This document shows, in pieces, positions 36,556 to 44,853 of a DNA stretch of 64,000 bases. Source of the stretch: Gammaproteobacteria bacterium (GTDB lineage: Bacteria > Pseudomonadota > Gammaproteobacteria > S012-40); contig WFPC01000009.1 of the NCBI GenBank assembly GCA_015487785.1, forward strand, positions 1-64,000, read 5' to 3'. Made by a program: the position numbers and the translations under genes. The number at the start of each line of letters is the position of its first letter. Positions within the stretch are counted from its first letter, which is position 1. The notes below the pieces were generated by a model, which had not been told where the DNA came from, made no database searches, and saw only the letters and a program-made list of their open reading frames with translations.

Positions 36556-39342
36556 CTATTGGCAAGCTTCGCAGTCGGGGTCGTCGATGGCGCAGACCTT
36601 GGATTGTTCCTCGGCCAGTGTGTCTCCGCGTTCGCCCTTGTCCACATGAGTGGCCCCACGGGAACGCAAGTAATAGGTACTTTTCAGACCACGTACCCAG
36701 GCCAGCTTATAGAGTCGGTCCAGCTTGATGCCGGAAGGCTCGGCCAGATAGAGATTGAGGCTTTGTGATTGGTCTATCCATTTCTGCCGGCGTGCCGCGG
36801 CCTCGATCAGCCAACGCGGGTCGATCTCGAAGGCGGTAGCGAAGAGTTGCTTGATCTCCTCGGGAACCCGCTCGATGTGGGCCAGGGAGCCGTCGTAGTA
36901 CTTGAGGTCGTTGACCATTACCTCGTCCCACAGTCCCAGGGCCTTGAGCCGGCGCACAAGATAGGGATTGACCACGGTGAATTCGCCAGACAGGTTGGAT
37001 TTCACGAACAGGTTCTGGTAGGTGGGTTCGATGGATTGGGATACTCCGCAGATGTTGGCGATGGTGGCGGTGGGCGCGATCGCCAGGCAATTACTGTTAC
37101 GCATGCCCACGGTTTTCACCTGTTCGCGCAGACTATTCCAGTCCAGGGTCTGGCTGCGGTCGATCTGCAGGTACTGGCCTCGATTCTTGGCCAGCAGTTC
37201 GATGGAGTCTATGGGCAAGATGCCCTGGCTCCACAGGGAGCCGGAAAAGCTGGCATAGCAACCACGTTCGCGCGCCAGCTCACTGGAGGCCTTGATGGCG
37301 AAATAACTGATGGCCTCCATGGAACGGTCGGCGAATTCCACCGCGGCTTCACTGGCATAGGGTATGTCCAGCTCGAACAGGGCATCCTGGAAACCCATCA
37401 GTCCCAAGCCCACCGGTCGATGACGCAGGTTGGAGCGGCGCGCCTGGGGCACGGCGTAGAAATTGTAGTCGATCACGTTGTCGAGCATGCGCATGGCCGT
37501 GGTGACGGTGGCCTCGAGTTTCTCCAAGTCCAGGCGACCGTCCTTGATGTGCGCCGGCAGGTTGATGGACCCCAGATTGCACACGGCGATCTCGTTCTCG
37601 CTGGTGTGCAGGGTGATTTCTGTGCACAGGTTGGAGCTGTGCACCACGCCTGCGTGCTGGTTGGTATAGCGCAGATTGCAAGGATCCTTGAAGGTGATCC
37701 AGGGATGGCCGGTTTCGAACAGCATGCCCAGCATCTTGCGCCAGAGTTCGACCGCTTTCACCGTCTTGCTGATACGCAGTTCACCACGGGCGGCGCGTTC
37801 TTCCAGCTCCAGATAGGCGGCCTCGAAGGCTTTACCGGTGAGTTCATGCAAGTGGCCGGCCTCGTCCGGTGAAAACAGAGTCCACTCCCCTTCTTCCGCC
37901 ACCCGCTTCATGAACAGGTCGGGCACCCAGTTGGCGGTATTCATGTCGTGGGTGCGACGCCGCTCGTCACCGGTGTTCTTGCGCAGGTCGAGAAAATCCT
38001 CGATGTCGATGTGCCAGGTCTCCAGATAGGCGCAGACCGCACCCTTGCGCTTGCCCCCCTGGTTGACCGCCACCGCAGTGTCGTTGACCACCTTGAGAAA
38101 CGGCACCACACCCTGTGAGCTGCCATTGGTGCCCTTGATATGGGCACCCAGGCCACGCACCGGGGTCCAGTCGTTGCCCAGGCCACCGGCAAACTTGGAC
38201 AACAGGGCATTGTCGCGAATAGCCGAATAAATTCCTTCCAGATCGTCGGGCACAGTGGTGAGGTAGCAACTGGAGAGCTGTGGCCGCAGGGTGCCGGAAT
38301 TGAACAGGGTGGGCGTGGAGCTCATGAAGTCGAAAGAGGACAACAGGCGATAGAACTCGATGGCCCAGTGCTCTCGATCGATTTCATTGATGGCCAGGCC
38401 CATGGCCACGCGCATGAAGAAAGCCTGGGGCAGCTCGAAGCGCACATTGTCATGATGGATGAAATAACGGTCGTAGAGCGTTTGCAGGCCCAGATAGGTG
38501 AACTGGCGGTCGCGTTCAGGCTGCAAGGCGGCGGCCAGCTTGTCCAAGTCGAAACGTAGTAGTTCGCCATCGAGCAGTTCCAGTTCCACGGCCTTTTTCA
38601 GATAGGCCTTGAAATATTCACCGTACTGGACAGCCATGGCCTGATGATCGCTGGCCTCGATGCCACCGAGAAAACCCAGCGCCTCGTGGCGCAGCTTGTC
38701 CAGCAACAGGCGGGCCGCAAACAGGCTGTAGTTGGGCTCCAGATCGATCAGGGCCCGGGCGCTCATGATCATCATGTCGCGCAGCTCGCTGGCGCGGATG
38801 CCCTTGTAGATACTGTTCTTCAGCTCCTCGAACACCCGTTCGGCGCTGACGTCCGCCAGCCCTTCTCCGGCCCGCTCGATCTGGCGACGCAGCTGGGTCT
38901 CGTCCAGCAGGCGAGTGGTGCCATCGTCGTCCACGATACTGAAGCTGGATTGTTCCCGGGGCTGTTCGGCGGCACGCTCCTGGGCATGCTCGGCCCGATA
39001 CAATACATAGGCCCGCGCCACCTTGTGCTCGCCGGCACGCATCAGGGCCAGCTCCACCTGGTCCTGGATGTCCTCGATGTGTACCGTGCCACCGGCAGGT
39101 TGACGACGGAACAAGGCCTCAACCACTTGCTGGGTGAGACGTTCCACCACCTCGTGGATGCGGCTGGAATCCTTGGCCACACCGCCTTCCACGGCGAGGA
39201 AGGCCTTGCCCAGGGCAACCTTGATCTTGTTGCGGTCGAATTGGGTCAATTCACCATTGCGCCGGATGACGCGGTAGCGATCCGATGCTTGGCTAGCCGT
39301 GGCGGCCGGATGCTGGGCATAGTCGAGTGCTTCGTATGGCAT
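36556..39342 (-). CDS. nrdA: Ribonucleotide reductase class Ia alpha subunit
   Basis: 928 residues, longer than the about 760 of E. coli NrdA. The extra length is N-terminal: an ATP-cone at about 20-115 (RYRVIRRNGELTQFDRNKIKVALGKAF) and a second cone-like region at about 130-220 (LLDETQLRRQIERAGEGL), which bind dATP/ATP for allosteric control. Catalytic features include NLCTEITLHT with the active-site cysteine, and the C-terminal redox pair C-E-A-C at the very end. The ATG at 39342 has GGAGGGG upstream; reading further upstream would enter the riboswitch leader. Controlled by the cobalamin riboswitch at 39490-39701. Confidence 0.96.
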   Translation of the reverse strand: MPYEALDYAQHPAATASQASDRYRVIRRNGELTQFDRNKIKVALGKAFLAVEGGVAKDSSRIHEVVERLTQQVVEALFRRQPAGGTVHIEDIQDQVELALMRAGEHKVARAYVLYRAEHAQERAAEQPREQSSFSIVDDDGTTRLLDETQLRRQIERAGEGLADVSAERVFEELKNSIYKGIRASELRDMMIMSARALIDLEPNYSLFAARLLLDKLRHEALGFLGGIEASDHQAMAVQYGEYFKAYLKKAVELELLDGELLRFDLDKLAAALQPERDRQFTYLGLQTLYDRYFIHHDNVRFELPQAFFMRVAMGLAINEIDREHWAIEFYRLLSSFDFMSSTPTLFNSGTLRPQLSSCYLTTVPDDLEGIYSAIRDNALLSKFAGGLGNDWTPVRGLGAHIKGTNGSSQGVVPFLKVVNDTAVAVNQGGKRKGAVCAYLETWHIDIEDFLDLRKNTGDERRRTHDMNTANWVPDLFMKRVAEEGEWTLFSPDEAGHLHELTGKAFEAAYLELEERAARGELRISKTVKAVELWRKMLGMLFETGHPWITFKDPCNLRYTNQHAGVVHSSNLCTEITLHTSENEIAVCNLGSINLPAHIKDGRLDLEKLEATVTTAMRMLDNVIDYNFYAVPQARRSNLRHRPVGLGLMGFQDALFELDIPYASEAAVEFADRSMEAISYFAIKASSELARERGCYASFSGSLWSQGILPIDSIELLAKNRGQYLQIDRSQTLDWNSLREQVKTVGMRNSNCLAIAPTATIANICGVSQSIEPTYQNLFVKSNLSGEFTVVNPYLVRRLKALGLWDEVMVNDLKYYDGSLAHIERVPEEIKQLFATAFEIDPRWLIEAAARRQKWIDQSQSLNLYLAEPSGIKLDRLYKLAWVRGLKSTYYLRSRGATHVDKGERGDTLAEEQSKVCAIDDPDCEACQ

Positions 39343-39489
39343 GTATTCCCCTCCAGGAAACCCGTTGTGTGGAACAAATGCTCGAAGCTCGCGAGGAAAG
39401 GAAGGGACACAGGCGGCAAGCCAAAGCCAGGACAGGCATTGCCGGACGGTCTCCACCTACGGCCTTGACGCGAGGCTCGGGCGGTCCTT

Positions 39490-39701
39490 CTCCGGCCGGG
39501 TATTCGGACTCGGGGGCGCGGGCGGATCGCCCTTGCCTACGGCCACGGCTTCCCATCGTATCGACAGTGCCTGATGCGCATCATTACTCGAATGGCATCC
39601 GGTGGCCTTCGTTCCCCCATACCGCTGCGCGACAGTCCCGGATTCTCACCGGGTTCCCTGCAAGCCTTGCTTGCACCCCAATATATTGGGGGCAGCCGGA
39701 G
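39490..39701 (-). ncRNA. Cobalamin (B12) riboswitch upstream of nrdAB
   Basis: On the minus strand the conserved core reads GGGAACCCGGTGAGAATCC, then GGGACTGTCGCGCAGCGGTA, further on GATGGGAAGCC, and the B12-box-like CCGAGTCCGAATACCCGGCC. Terminal sequences CTCCGGC (5') and GCCGGAG (3') can pair as P1. B12 binding normally lowers expression of the downstream gene. About 147 nt separate it from the nrdA ATG; no T-run terminator is seen there, so control of translation or by Rho is more likely. Confidence 0.9.
39676..39691. promoter_or_regulatory. NrdR-box-like palindrome (distal)
   Basis: CCCCAATATATTGGGG is a perfect 16-bp palindrome matching the core C-W-A-T-A-T-M-T-W-G of the known NrdR box. 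It lies just inside the transcribed leader, before the conserved riboswitch core. Confidence 0.55.
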
Positions 39702-39705
39702 ATGA

Positions 39706-39721
39706 GGGCACAATATAGCCC
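39706..39721. promoter_or_regulatory. NrdR-box-like site overlapping the nrdA -10
   Basis: GGGCACAATATAGCCC (plus strand) overlaps the -10 element. Its centre is 30 bp from the palindrome at 39676-39691, close to three helical turns, as expected for paired NrdR boxes. Confidence 0.45.
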
Positions 39722-39740
39722 CTCCCCGCAGAGCTTGCAA
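39712..39740 (-). promoter_or_regulatory. Sigma-70 promoter for the nrdAB leader
   Basis: Minus strand TTGCAA (39740-39735), exactly 17 nt, TATATT (39717-39712). The predicted start near 39705 coincides with the first base pairs of the riboswitch. Confidence 0.7.
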
Positions 39741-39743
39741 GTT

Positions 39744-40643
39744 TCATTTTGCTCCATTATTCAGACGCTGCGCCAGTTCGATGAATGCCCGCACATAGGC
39801 TGCCCTGCTGTCGCTGTCCCGTACCGCGGCATGCAAGGTACCCCACAGGCCCTGCTCACCGAGACGACAGGTGCTCAGACGATGGGCCGGCGTCTGGGCT
39901 CGCAACACCCAATCCGGCAATACCGCCACCCCCTGACGAATGGCCACCAGTTGCAGGATCATGGGGGTAAGCTCGGCCCGACGCCAGGCGACAGGGCGCA
40001 CGCCCGCGGGATCGAGAAAACGCCGGAACACATCCAAGCGATGAGCTTCCACCGGATAGGTGATCAGGGTCTCGCTGGCCAGGTCGACCGGTGCCACCCA
40101 CTCCCTACCAGCCAGGGGATGGTCAGGTGCCACCGCCAGCAAGGCTTGGTAATCGAACAGGGGGTGGAACACCACCCCACGTAGCTCTACCGGGTCGGAG
40201 GTGATCACCAGATCCACTTCGCCCCGGGTGAGCGCGGGCATGGGATCGAAACTCACTCCCAGGCGGATGTCCACGTCCACGTCGGGCCAATCCTGGCGAT
40301 AGCGCTCCAGGGTGGGCAGCAGCCATTCGAAACAGGCATGGCATTCGATGGTGAGGTGCAGGCGCCCGCTATCGCCACCGGCCAAGCACTGGAGTTCGTG
40401 TTCCATGGCAGCCACCTGGGGCAACACGCGCTGCGCCAGGTCCAGCAGGCGTTGCCCTGCCGGACTCAGGCGCAGAGGTTTGTGGTGGCGCAGAAACAAC
40501 GGCACTTCAAAGTGTTGCTCGAGAGACTTGATCTGATGCGAGAGTGCCGATGGTGTCAAGTGGAGTTGTTCAGCAGCGGCCGCCAGAGTGGAATTCTGAG
40601 CCATGGCCTGAATCAGGCGCAAATGTCGCAACTCTATAAACAT
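39744..40643 (-). CDS. metR: LysR-family regulator MetR
   Basis: 299 residues. LysR-type helix-turn-helix at about 1-60 (LRHLRLIQAMAQNSTLAAAAEQLHLTPSALSHQIKSLEQHF) and a two-lobed effector domain. MetR uses homocysteine as co-effector and activates metE. Identification rests on the family sequence, the divergent position next to metE and a perfect TGAA-N5-TTCA box in the shared 101-bp region. No clear Shine-Dalgarno precedes its ATG, and the box lies only 3 nt from the start, consistent with autorepression. Confidence 0.93.
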   Translation of the reverse strand: MFIELRHLRLIQAMAQNSTLAAAAEQLHLTPSALSHQIKSLEQHFEVPLFLRHHKPLRLSPAGQRLLDLAQRVLPQVAAMEHELQCLAGGDSGRLHLTIECHACFEWLLPTLERYRQDWPDVDVDIRLGVSFDPMPALTRGEVDLVITSDPVELRGVVFHPLFDYQALLAVAPDHPLAGREWVAPVDLASETLITYPVEAHRLDVFRRFLDPAGVRPVAWRRAELTPMILQLVAIRQGVAVLPDWVLRAQTPAHRLSTCRLGEQGLWGTLHAAVRDSDSRAAYVRAFIELAQRLNNGAK

Positions 40644-40645
40644 GA

Positions 40646-40658
40646 TGAACCAAATTCA
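40646..40658. promoter_or_regulatory. MetR binding box
   Basis: TGAACCAAATTCA is an exact match to the known MetR consensus TGAA-N5-TTCA and lies between divergent metR and metE. A degenerate inverted repeat (TCAA-N4-TTGA, about 40667-40679) lies nearer metE. Confidence 0.8.
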
Positions 40659-40744
40659 ATATTTTGTTCAAAAAATTGAGATTGATTGAATAATATACCT
40701 GACCGATACTTCAGCGCAACAACTCTCAAACAAGGAATCCTCAC

Positions 40745-43042
40745 ATGATCACAACTCACAACCTCGGTTTTCCCCGCATCGGCGCCCAGCGCGAACTCAA
40801 GCACGCCCTGGAAGCCTATTGGCGCGGTGAGATTGATGCCAGCACGCTGGAAAGCAACGGCCGCCGCCTGCGCGAATGCCACTGGCGCCTGCAACGGGAT
40901 GCCGGCATCGACTGGATTCCCGTGGGTGACTTTTCCTGGTACGACCAGGTGCTGGACATGAGCGCCCTGTTGGGCGTGGTGCCTGCCCGCTTCGGCTGGC
41001 AAGGCGGTAGTGTGGAACGCGACCTGTATTTCCGCATGGCCCGTGGGCGGGCCCCCACTGGCGAGCCGGCCAAGGCCTGTGAAATGACCAAATGGTTCGA
41101 TACCAATTATCATTACATCGTGCCGGAATTCACTAGGGATCAAAAGTTTGTGCTCAGTTCCGAAACTCTTTTCGAACAAGTGCGCGAGGCACACGAGCTG
41201 GGCTTCAAGGTAAAACCGGTGATCCTGGGACCCTTGTCCTACCTCTGGCTGGGCAAGACCCGCGAGGCCGATTTCGACAAACTGGACTTGTTGGACGAGC
41301 TGTTGCCGGCCTATGGGGAAATTCTCCGGCGCCTGGAGAACATGGGCGTAACATGGGTGCAGATCGACGAGCCTATTCTGGTGCTGGACTTGCCAGCGTC
41401 TTATCGCAGCGCTTTCGAAACCTGTTACAACCGGCTCCAGGGCGGCAAGCTCAAGCGCCTTCTGGCTACTTATTTCGGTGCTCTGGAGGACAATCTCTCT
41501 CTGGCCTGCCAGTTGCCCGTGGACGGCCTGCACATCGATGCCGTGCGGGCGCCGGAACAGGTGGACCAAGTAGCCACCTGGCTGCCCGACTACAAGGTCT
41601 TGTCCGTGGGCCTGGTGGATGGGCGCAACATCTGGCGCACCGATCTCGATGCGGCGCTGGAACGCCTCGTTCCCCTGGCCGAACGGCGTGAACAACTCTG
41701 GCTGGCACCGTCCTGTTCCCTGTTGCACGTCCCGGTAGATCTGGATGAAGAAACCGGGTTGGATCCCGAAATCAAGCACTGGCTGGCTTTCGCCAAACAG
41801 AAACTCGACGAGGTCAACCTGTTACGCCAGGGCCTGGAGCAGGCTGACGATCCCACCGTGCAGATGGCCCTGGCCGCCAGCCGCGAGGCCGTGGCCGCGC
41901 GCCGCGCCTCACCTCGCATTCATCGCCCCGAAGTCCATCAGCGCTGCCAGTCCATAGAGGAGAACATGTACCAGCGCGCGCATCCCTATGCCGAGCGCGC
42001 TCCCTTGCAACGCCAGTGGCTGCAACTTCCCCTCTATCCCACCACCACCATCGGCTCCTTTCCGCAGACCCCCGAGATCCGCCGCCTGCGGCGTGAGTAC
42101 AAACAGGGCCGGGTGAACGAGCAAGAGTACGTGGCGCAAATTCGCGCGGAGATCGCCCGCACCGTGCAACGCCAGCACGAGCTGGGTCTGGACGTACTGG
42201 TACACGGCGAGGCCGAACGCAACGACATGGTGGAATACTTCGGCGAACAACTGGAGGGCTTTGCCTTCACCGGCAACGGCTGGGTACAATCTTACGGTTC
42301 ACGTTGCGTCAAGCCCCCCATCATCTACGGCGACGTATCTCGTCCACGTCCCATGACCGTGGATTGGATATGCTATGCCCAGAGCCTCACCGACAAACCC
42401 ATGAAAGGCATGCTCACCGGTCCGGTGACATTGCTCAACTGGTCTTTCGTGCGCGACGACCAACCGCGCGCCCAGACCTGTGAGCAGATCGCCCTTGCCC
42501 TGCGCGACGAGGTGCAGGATCTCGAGGGCGCCGGTATCAAGGTGATCCAGATCGACGAGGCCGCCCTGCGCGAAGGCCTGCCCCTGCGTCAGGCTCAGTG
42601 GCAACACTATCTCCAGTGGGCGGTGAGAGCCTTCCGTCTGTGTGCCTCGGGCGTGGTCGACGACACCCAGATCCACACGCACATGTGTTATTCCGAGTTC
42701 AACGATATCATCGAGGCCATTGCCGCCATGGATGCCGACGTAATCACCATCGAGACCTCCCGCTCGCAAATGGAGCTACTGGATGTATTCGAGCGTTTCC
42801 AATACCCCAACGAAATAGGCCCGGGCGTGTACGATATCCACTCACCCAATGTCCCCAGCGTGGACGACATGGTGCAGTTGATGCGCAAGGCCGCCCAGCA
42901 TATTCCCGCCGAGCGGCTGTGGGTCAATCCCGATTGTGGACTCAAGACCCGCGCTTGGCCCGAGGTGGAACAGGCCCTGCACAACATGGTGGTCGCGGCT
43001 CGCCGGTTGCGCGAGGAAAGCGGGCGGCAGAGCGCCGCCTAA
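40745..43042 (+). CDS. metE: Cobalamin-independent methionine synthase
   Basis: Transfers the methyl group of 5-methyltetrahydropteroyl-triglutamate to homocysteine without B12. 765 residues, standard two-barrel length. The N-terminus [21 protein letters not shown], the C-terminal half opening [17 protein letters not shown], and zinc ligands in [10 protein letters not shown] and NPDCGLKTR are intact. AAGGAATCCTCAC precedes the ATG. It is expected to be activated by MetR and homocysteine. The 86 nt between the MetR box and the ATG is too short for a B12 riboswitch. Confidence 0.98.
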   Translation: MITTHNLGFPRIGAQRELKHALEAYWRGEIDASTLESNGRRLRECHWRLQRDAGIDWIPVGDFSWYDQVLDMSALLGVVPARFGWQGGSVERDLYFRMARGRAPTGEPAKACEMTKWFDTNYHYIVPEFTRDQKFVLSSETLFEQVREAHELGFKVKPVILGPLSYLWLGKTREADFDKLDLLDELLPAYGEILRRLENMGVTWVQIDEPILVLDLPASYRSAFETCYNRLQGGKLKRLLATYFGALEDNLSLACQLPVDGLHIDAVRAPEQVDQVATWLPDYKVLSVGLVDGRNIWRTDLDAALERLVPLAERREQLWLAPSCSLLHVPVDLDEETGLDPEIKHWLAFAKQKLDEVNLLRQGLEQADDPTVQMALAASREAVAARRASPRIHRPEVHQRCQSIEENMYQRAHPYAERAPLQRQWLQLPLYPTTTIGSFPQTPEIRRLRREYKQGRVNEQEYVAQIRAEIARTVQRQHELGLDVLVHGEAERNDMVEYFGEQLEGFAFTGNGWVQSYGSRCVKPPIIYGDVSRPRPMTVDWICYAQSLTDKPMKGMLTGPVTLLNWSFVRDDQPRAQTCEQIALALRDEVQDLEGAGIKVIQIDEAALREGLPLRQAQWQHYLQWAVRAFRLCASGVVDDTQIHTHMCYSEFNDIIEAIAAMDADVITIETSRSQMELLDVFERFQYPNEIGPGVYDIHSPNVPSVDDMVQLMRKAAQHIPAERLWVNPDCGLKTRAWPEVEQALHNMVVAARRLREESGRQSAA

Positions 43043-43068
43043 CACGCCTCGACCGGGAAGTCCAAAAC

Positions 43069-43166
43069 AAAGGGGTCAAAGTAATTGAATTGCTATGCCC
43101 CTTTGTTCATGGTCCCTTTGATGAGAATCAATTGCTCTGACCCCTTTGATGCTGACCCCTTTGATG
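43069..43166. repeat. REP/REPIN-like inverted-repeat element with tandem tail
   Basis: A left end AAAGGGGTCAAAGTAATTGA (43069-43088) and an inverted right end TCAATTGCTCTGACCCCTTT (43128-43147) match in 18 of 20 positions. The unit CTGACCCCTTTGATG is then perfectly tandem-duplicated (43137-43151 and 43152-43166), and degenerate copies lie inside (GGTCCCTTTGATG at 43111; GCCCCTTTG near 43097). Such AAAGGGGTC elements are mobilised by RayT-type transposases; none is encoded here. Confidence 0.75.
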
Positions 43167-44156
43167 TTGTGATGACCTGCTCTCTTCAGTGTGGCTCTGT
43201 GTTGGCATGGGTTGCCCTTCCTCAGCATCATCCACGCGCCTTGAGGATGGGTAGGTCAAAACATAATGTCCAGGACTACTGTGACGCCGCTGGCGCAGCA
43301 GATCACGCCAGTGGTAACACACCAGTCCCAGGAGGATACAAGCCGTGCCCAGCAAGACATCCGGATCGAGGGTTTCACCATTTAGCCAGCGCCCCAGCCA
43401 CAGGGCCGTCACCGGTGTGATCAGGGTCAACAGCGCCATGCTGCCGGTGCTCAGATGTTGCAGGGCGTAATAGAACAGAGCCGCTCCCAACACCGAGCCC
43501 ACCACACCGAGGTAGACGATGGAACCCGCCGCATGTCCTGGAATCCGCTGAGGCCAGGTCGCCCCGCTGAGCAGCCAGGTGAGCAGGAACAGCGGTGCTG
43601 CCAACATCAGACCGCCGGTATTCATGGTCATGGGATGCAGGCGCGTTCCCGCGCGTTTGGCCCATACCGTGCCCAGAGAATGAATCAGCGAGGCCAGCAA
43701 GACTGCCATGATACCCCACTGTGCCTGCGGACCCAGTGTCACCTGATGGTCGAATATCCAGGCCAGTCCCACAAAACCCAAGCCCATGCCCACCAGCTTG
43801 AGGAAGGTGAAACTCCGTTCTCCCAGCAGCACACGCGCAAACAGGGCGGTGAACAGGGGCGTGAGCCCGAACAGGACCGAAATCAGCCCGGAGTTCACAT
43901 ATTGCGCCCCCCAGTAGACACTCAACATACTGCTGTACAGCGGCAACCCCACAGCCAGGTAAACCTGCCAGGCGGCTTTGTCCCAAGGCAGACGGCGTCG
44001 CCATAGCCACATCAACAGGCTGGCCACCGACAGGCCCACCAGCATGCGACCGGTGATGCCAAACAGAAAACCCACCTCCTCGCCGCTCCACTTGATCGCC
44101 AGCGGCGTGGTGGACCAGATCAACACGATGCCCAAATAGGCCAGGGGCACGGACAT
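43128..44156 (-). CDS. EamA/DMT-family transporter with REP-derived C-terminal tail
   Basis: 342 residues. Ten membrane segments in two EamA repeats (starts MSVPLAYLGIVLIWSTTPLAIKWSGEEVGFLF; second repeat begins near residue 150, GIMAVLLASLIHSLGTVW). The family exports or imports metabolites such as amino acids; the substrate is unknown. After the last segment (about 275) a hydrophilic tail ends HQRGQHQRGQSN, encoded by the REP-like repeats, and the stop codon itself is in the repeat. The ATG at 44156 has AGGAGT 6 nt upstream. A riboswitch-like leader precedes it. Confidence 0.88.
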   Translation of the reverse strand: MSVPLAYLGIVLIWSTTPLAIKWSGEEVGFLFGITGRMLVGLSVASLLMWLWRRRLPWDKAAWQVYLAVGLPLYSSMLSVYWGAQYVNSGLISVLFGLTPLFTALFARVLLGERSFTFLKLVGMGLGFVGLAWIFDHQVTLGPQAQWGIMAVLLASLIHSLGTVWAKRAGTRLHPMTMNTGGLMLAAPLFLLTWLLSGATWPQRIPGHAAGSIVYLGVVGSVLGAALFYYALQHLSTGSMALLTLITPVTALWLGRWLNGETLDPDVLLGTACILLGLVCYHWRDLLRQRRHSSPGHYVLTYPSSRRVDDAEEGQPMPTQSHTEESRSSQHQRGQHQRGQSN

Positions 44157-44180
44157 GACGACACTCCTTGCTTTGGGACG

Positions 44181-44215
44181 AAAAAAAGGCCACGAATCGT
44201 CTGATCCGTGGCCTT
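44181..44215 (-). terminator. Intrinsic terminator immediately upstream of the DMT transporter gene
   Basis: On the minus strand AAGGCCACGGA (44215-44205) pairs with TTCGTGGCCTT (44196-44186) with one G-U pair and is followed by further T residues to 44181. Only 12 nt separate the T-run from the transporter Shine-Dalgarno (44163-44168). It may terminate the NifU-domain gene 195 nt upstream or act as an attenuator for the transporter. Confidence 0.85.
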
Positions 44216-44278
44216 GGAATGCGTTTTTTAAACTGGATTGAACTAGTAGACTTGAGTCAACGCCTCGCACACCACGGA
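44205..44278 (-). ncRNA. Candidate aptamer/antiterminator in the DMT transporter leader
   Basis: Minus strand TCCGTGG (44278-44272) is complementary to CCACGGA (44211-44205), which is the 5' part of the terminator stem, so the two helices exclude each other. Inside, GCGTT (44263-44259) can pair with AACGC (44225-44221). A perfect TTGACA lies upstream (44376-44371) as a possible -35 but the -10 region is poor. It matches no riboswitch class I know. Confidence 0.4.
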
Positions 44279-44409
44279 ATCCCCCCCTGGCCAAACGGGC
44301 CAAGCGCGATCACAGATATCTCCGCGGCGCATATTGCTCATGTGGGCAGTGTGTGGTTACAGCAGATCTTTGTCAAGCCCCGCCTCCCAAAGTCGCTCCT
44401 TTGAAGCAT

Positions 44410-44808
44410 CTAAAAACAATTCTCCACTCGCGCCACGCCCGCCACCCTGCTCTTGACCAGGCGCTCCACGATATTGCGCAGATCCAGAACCGAATTGGGA
44501 CAACCGGCGCAAGCCCCCTTCATGCGCACCTTGACCACATTTTGCTCGATGGCCACCAACTCGATATCCCCCCCGTCCTGAGCCAGGATCTGGCGCGCCT
44601 CGTCGATGGCGGCCGCCACCTGTGCAGCATCCACCGGTCCTGTCACCGGCTCGTCATCGTGCTCGGCCGCTTGGGCCGCCAGATGCTGTACCCGCGCCAG
44701 ACGCAGCGCCATGGCCATGTCGATTTCCTCTATGGCGTCCAGCTCTTCTTCGGAATAGACATGCTCGGGATCATCGGAAAGTAAATCTTCAAGGCGTTTC
44801 TCTGTCAT
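44410..44808 (-). CDS. NifU C-terminal-domain (Nfu-like) iron-sulfur protein
   Basis: 132 residues. An acidic N-terminal extension (about 1-55) is followed by the NifU/Nfu domain (about 60-132) with the cluster-binding pair C100-x-x-C103 in MKGACAGCPNSVLDLRNIVE. Nfu proteins carry and deliver iron-sulfur clusters to target enzymes. It is shorter than NfuA, lacking the degenerate A-type domain. Transcribed leftward, divergent from the GST-like gene. Confidence 0.9.
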   Translation of the reverse strand: MTEKRLEDLLSDDPEHVYSEEELDAIEEIDMAMALRLARVQHLAAQAAEHDDEPVTGPVDAAQVAAAIDEARQILAQDGGDIELVAIEQNVVKVRMKGACAGCPNSVLDLRNIVERLVKSRVAGVARVENCF

Positions 44809-44853
44809 CGTACTTCACCGGCCTTGGGGCGACTTCATGCTATCATTGGCATC

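Noticed and set aside
40659-40744. B12 riboswitch for metE
   Set aside because: The leader is under 100 nt and lacks the cobalamin core motifs; the MetR box explains control.
44217-44310. tRNA-like sequence (GGTTTGG-like arm and GTTCAATCC) upstream of the DMT transporter
   Set aside because: The T-stem and acceptor stem do not pair, and no cloverleaf can be drawn on either strand.
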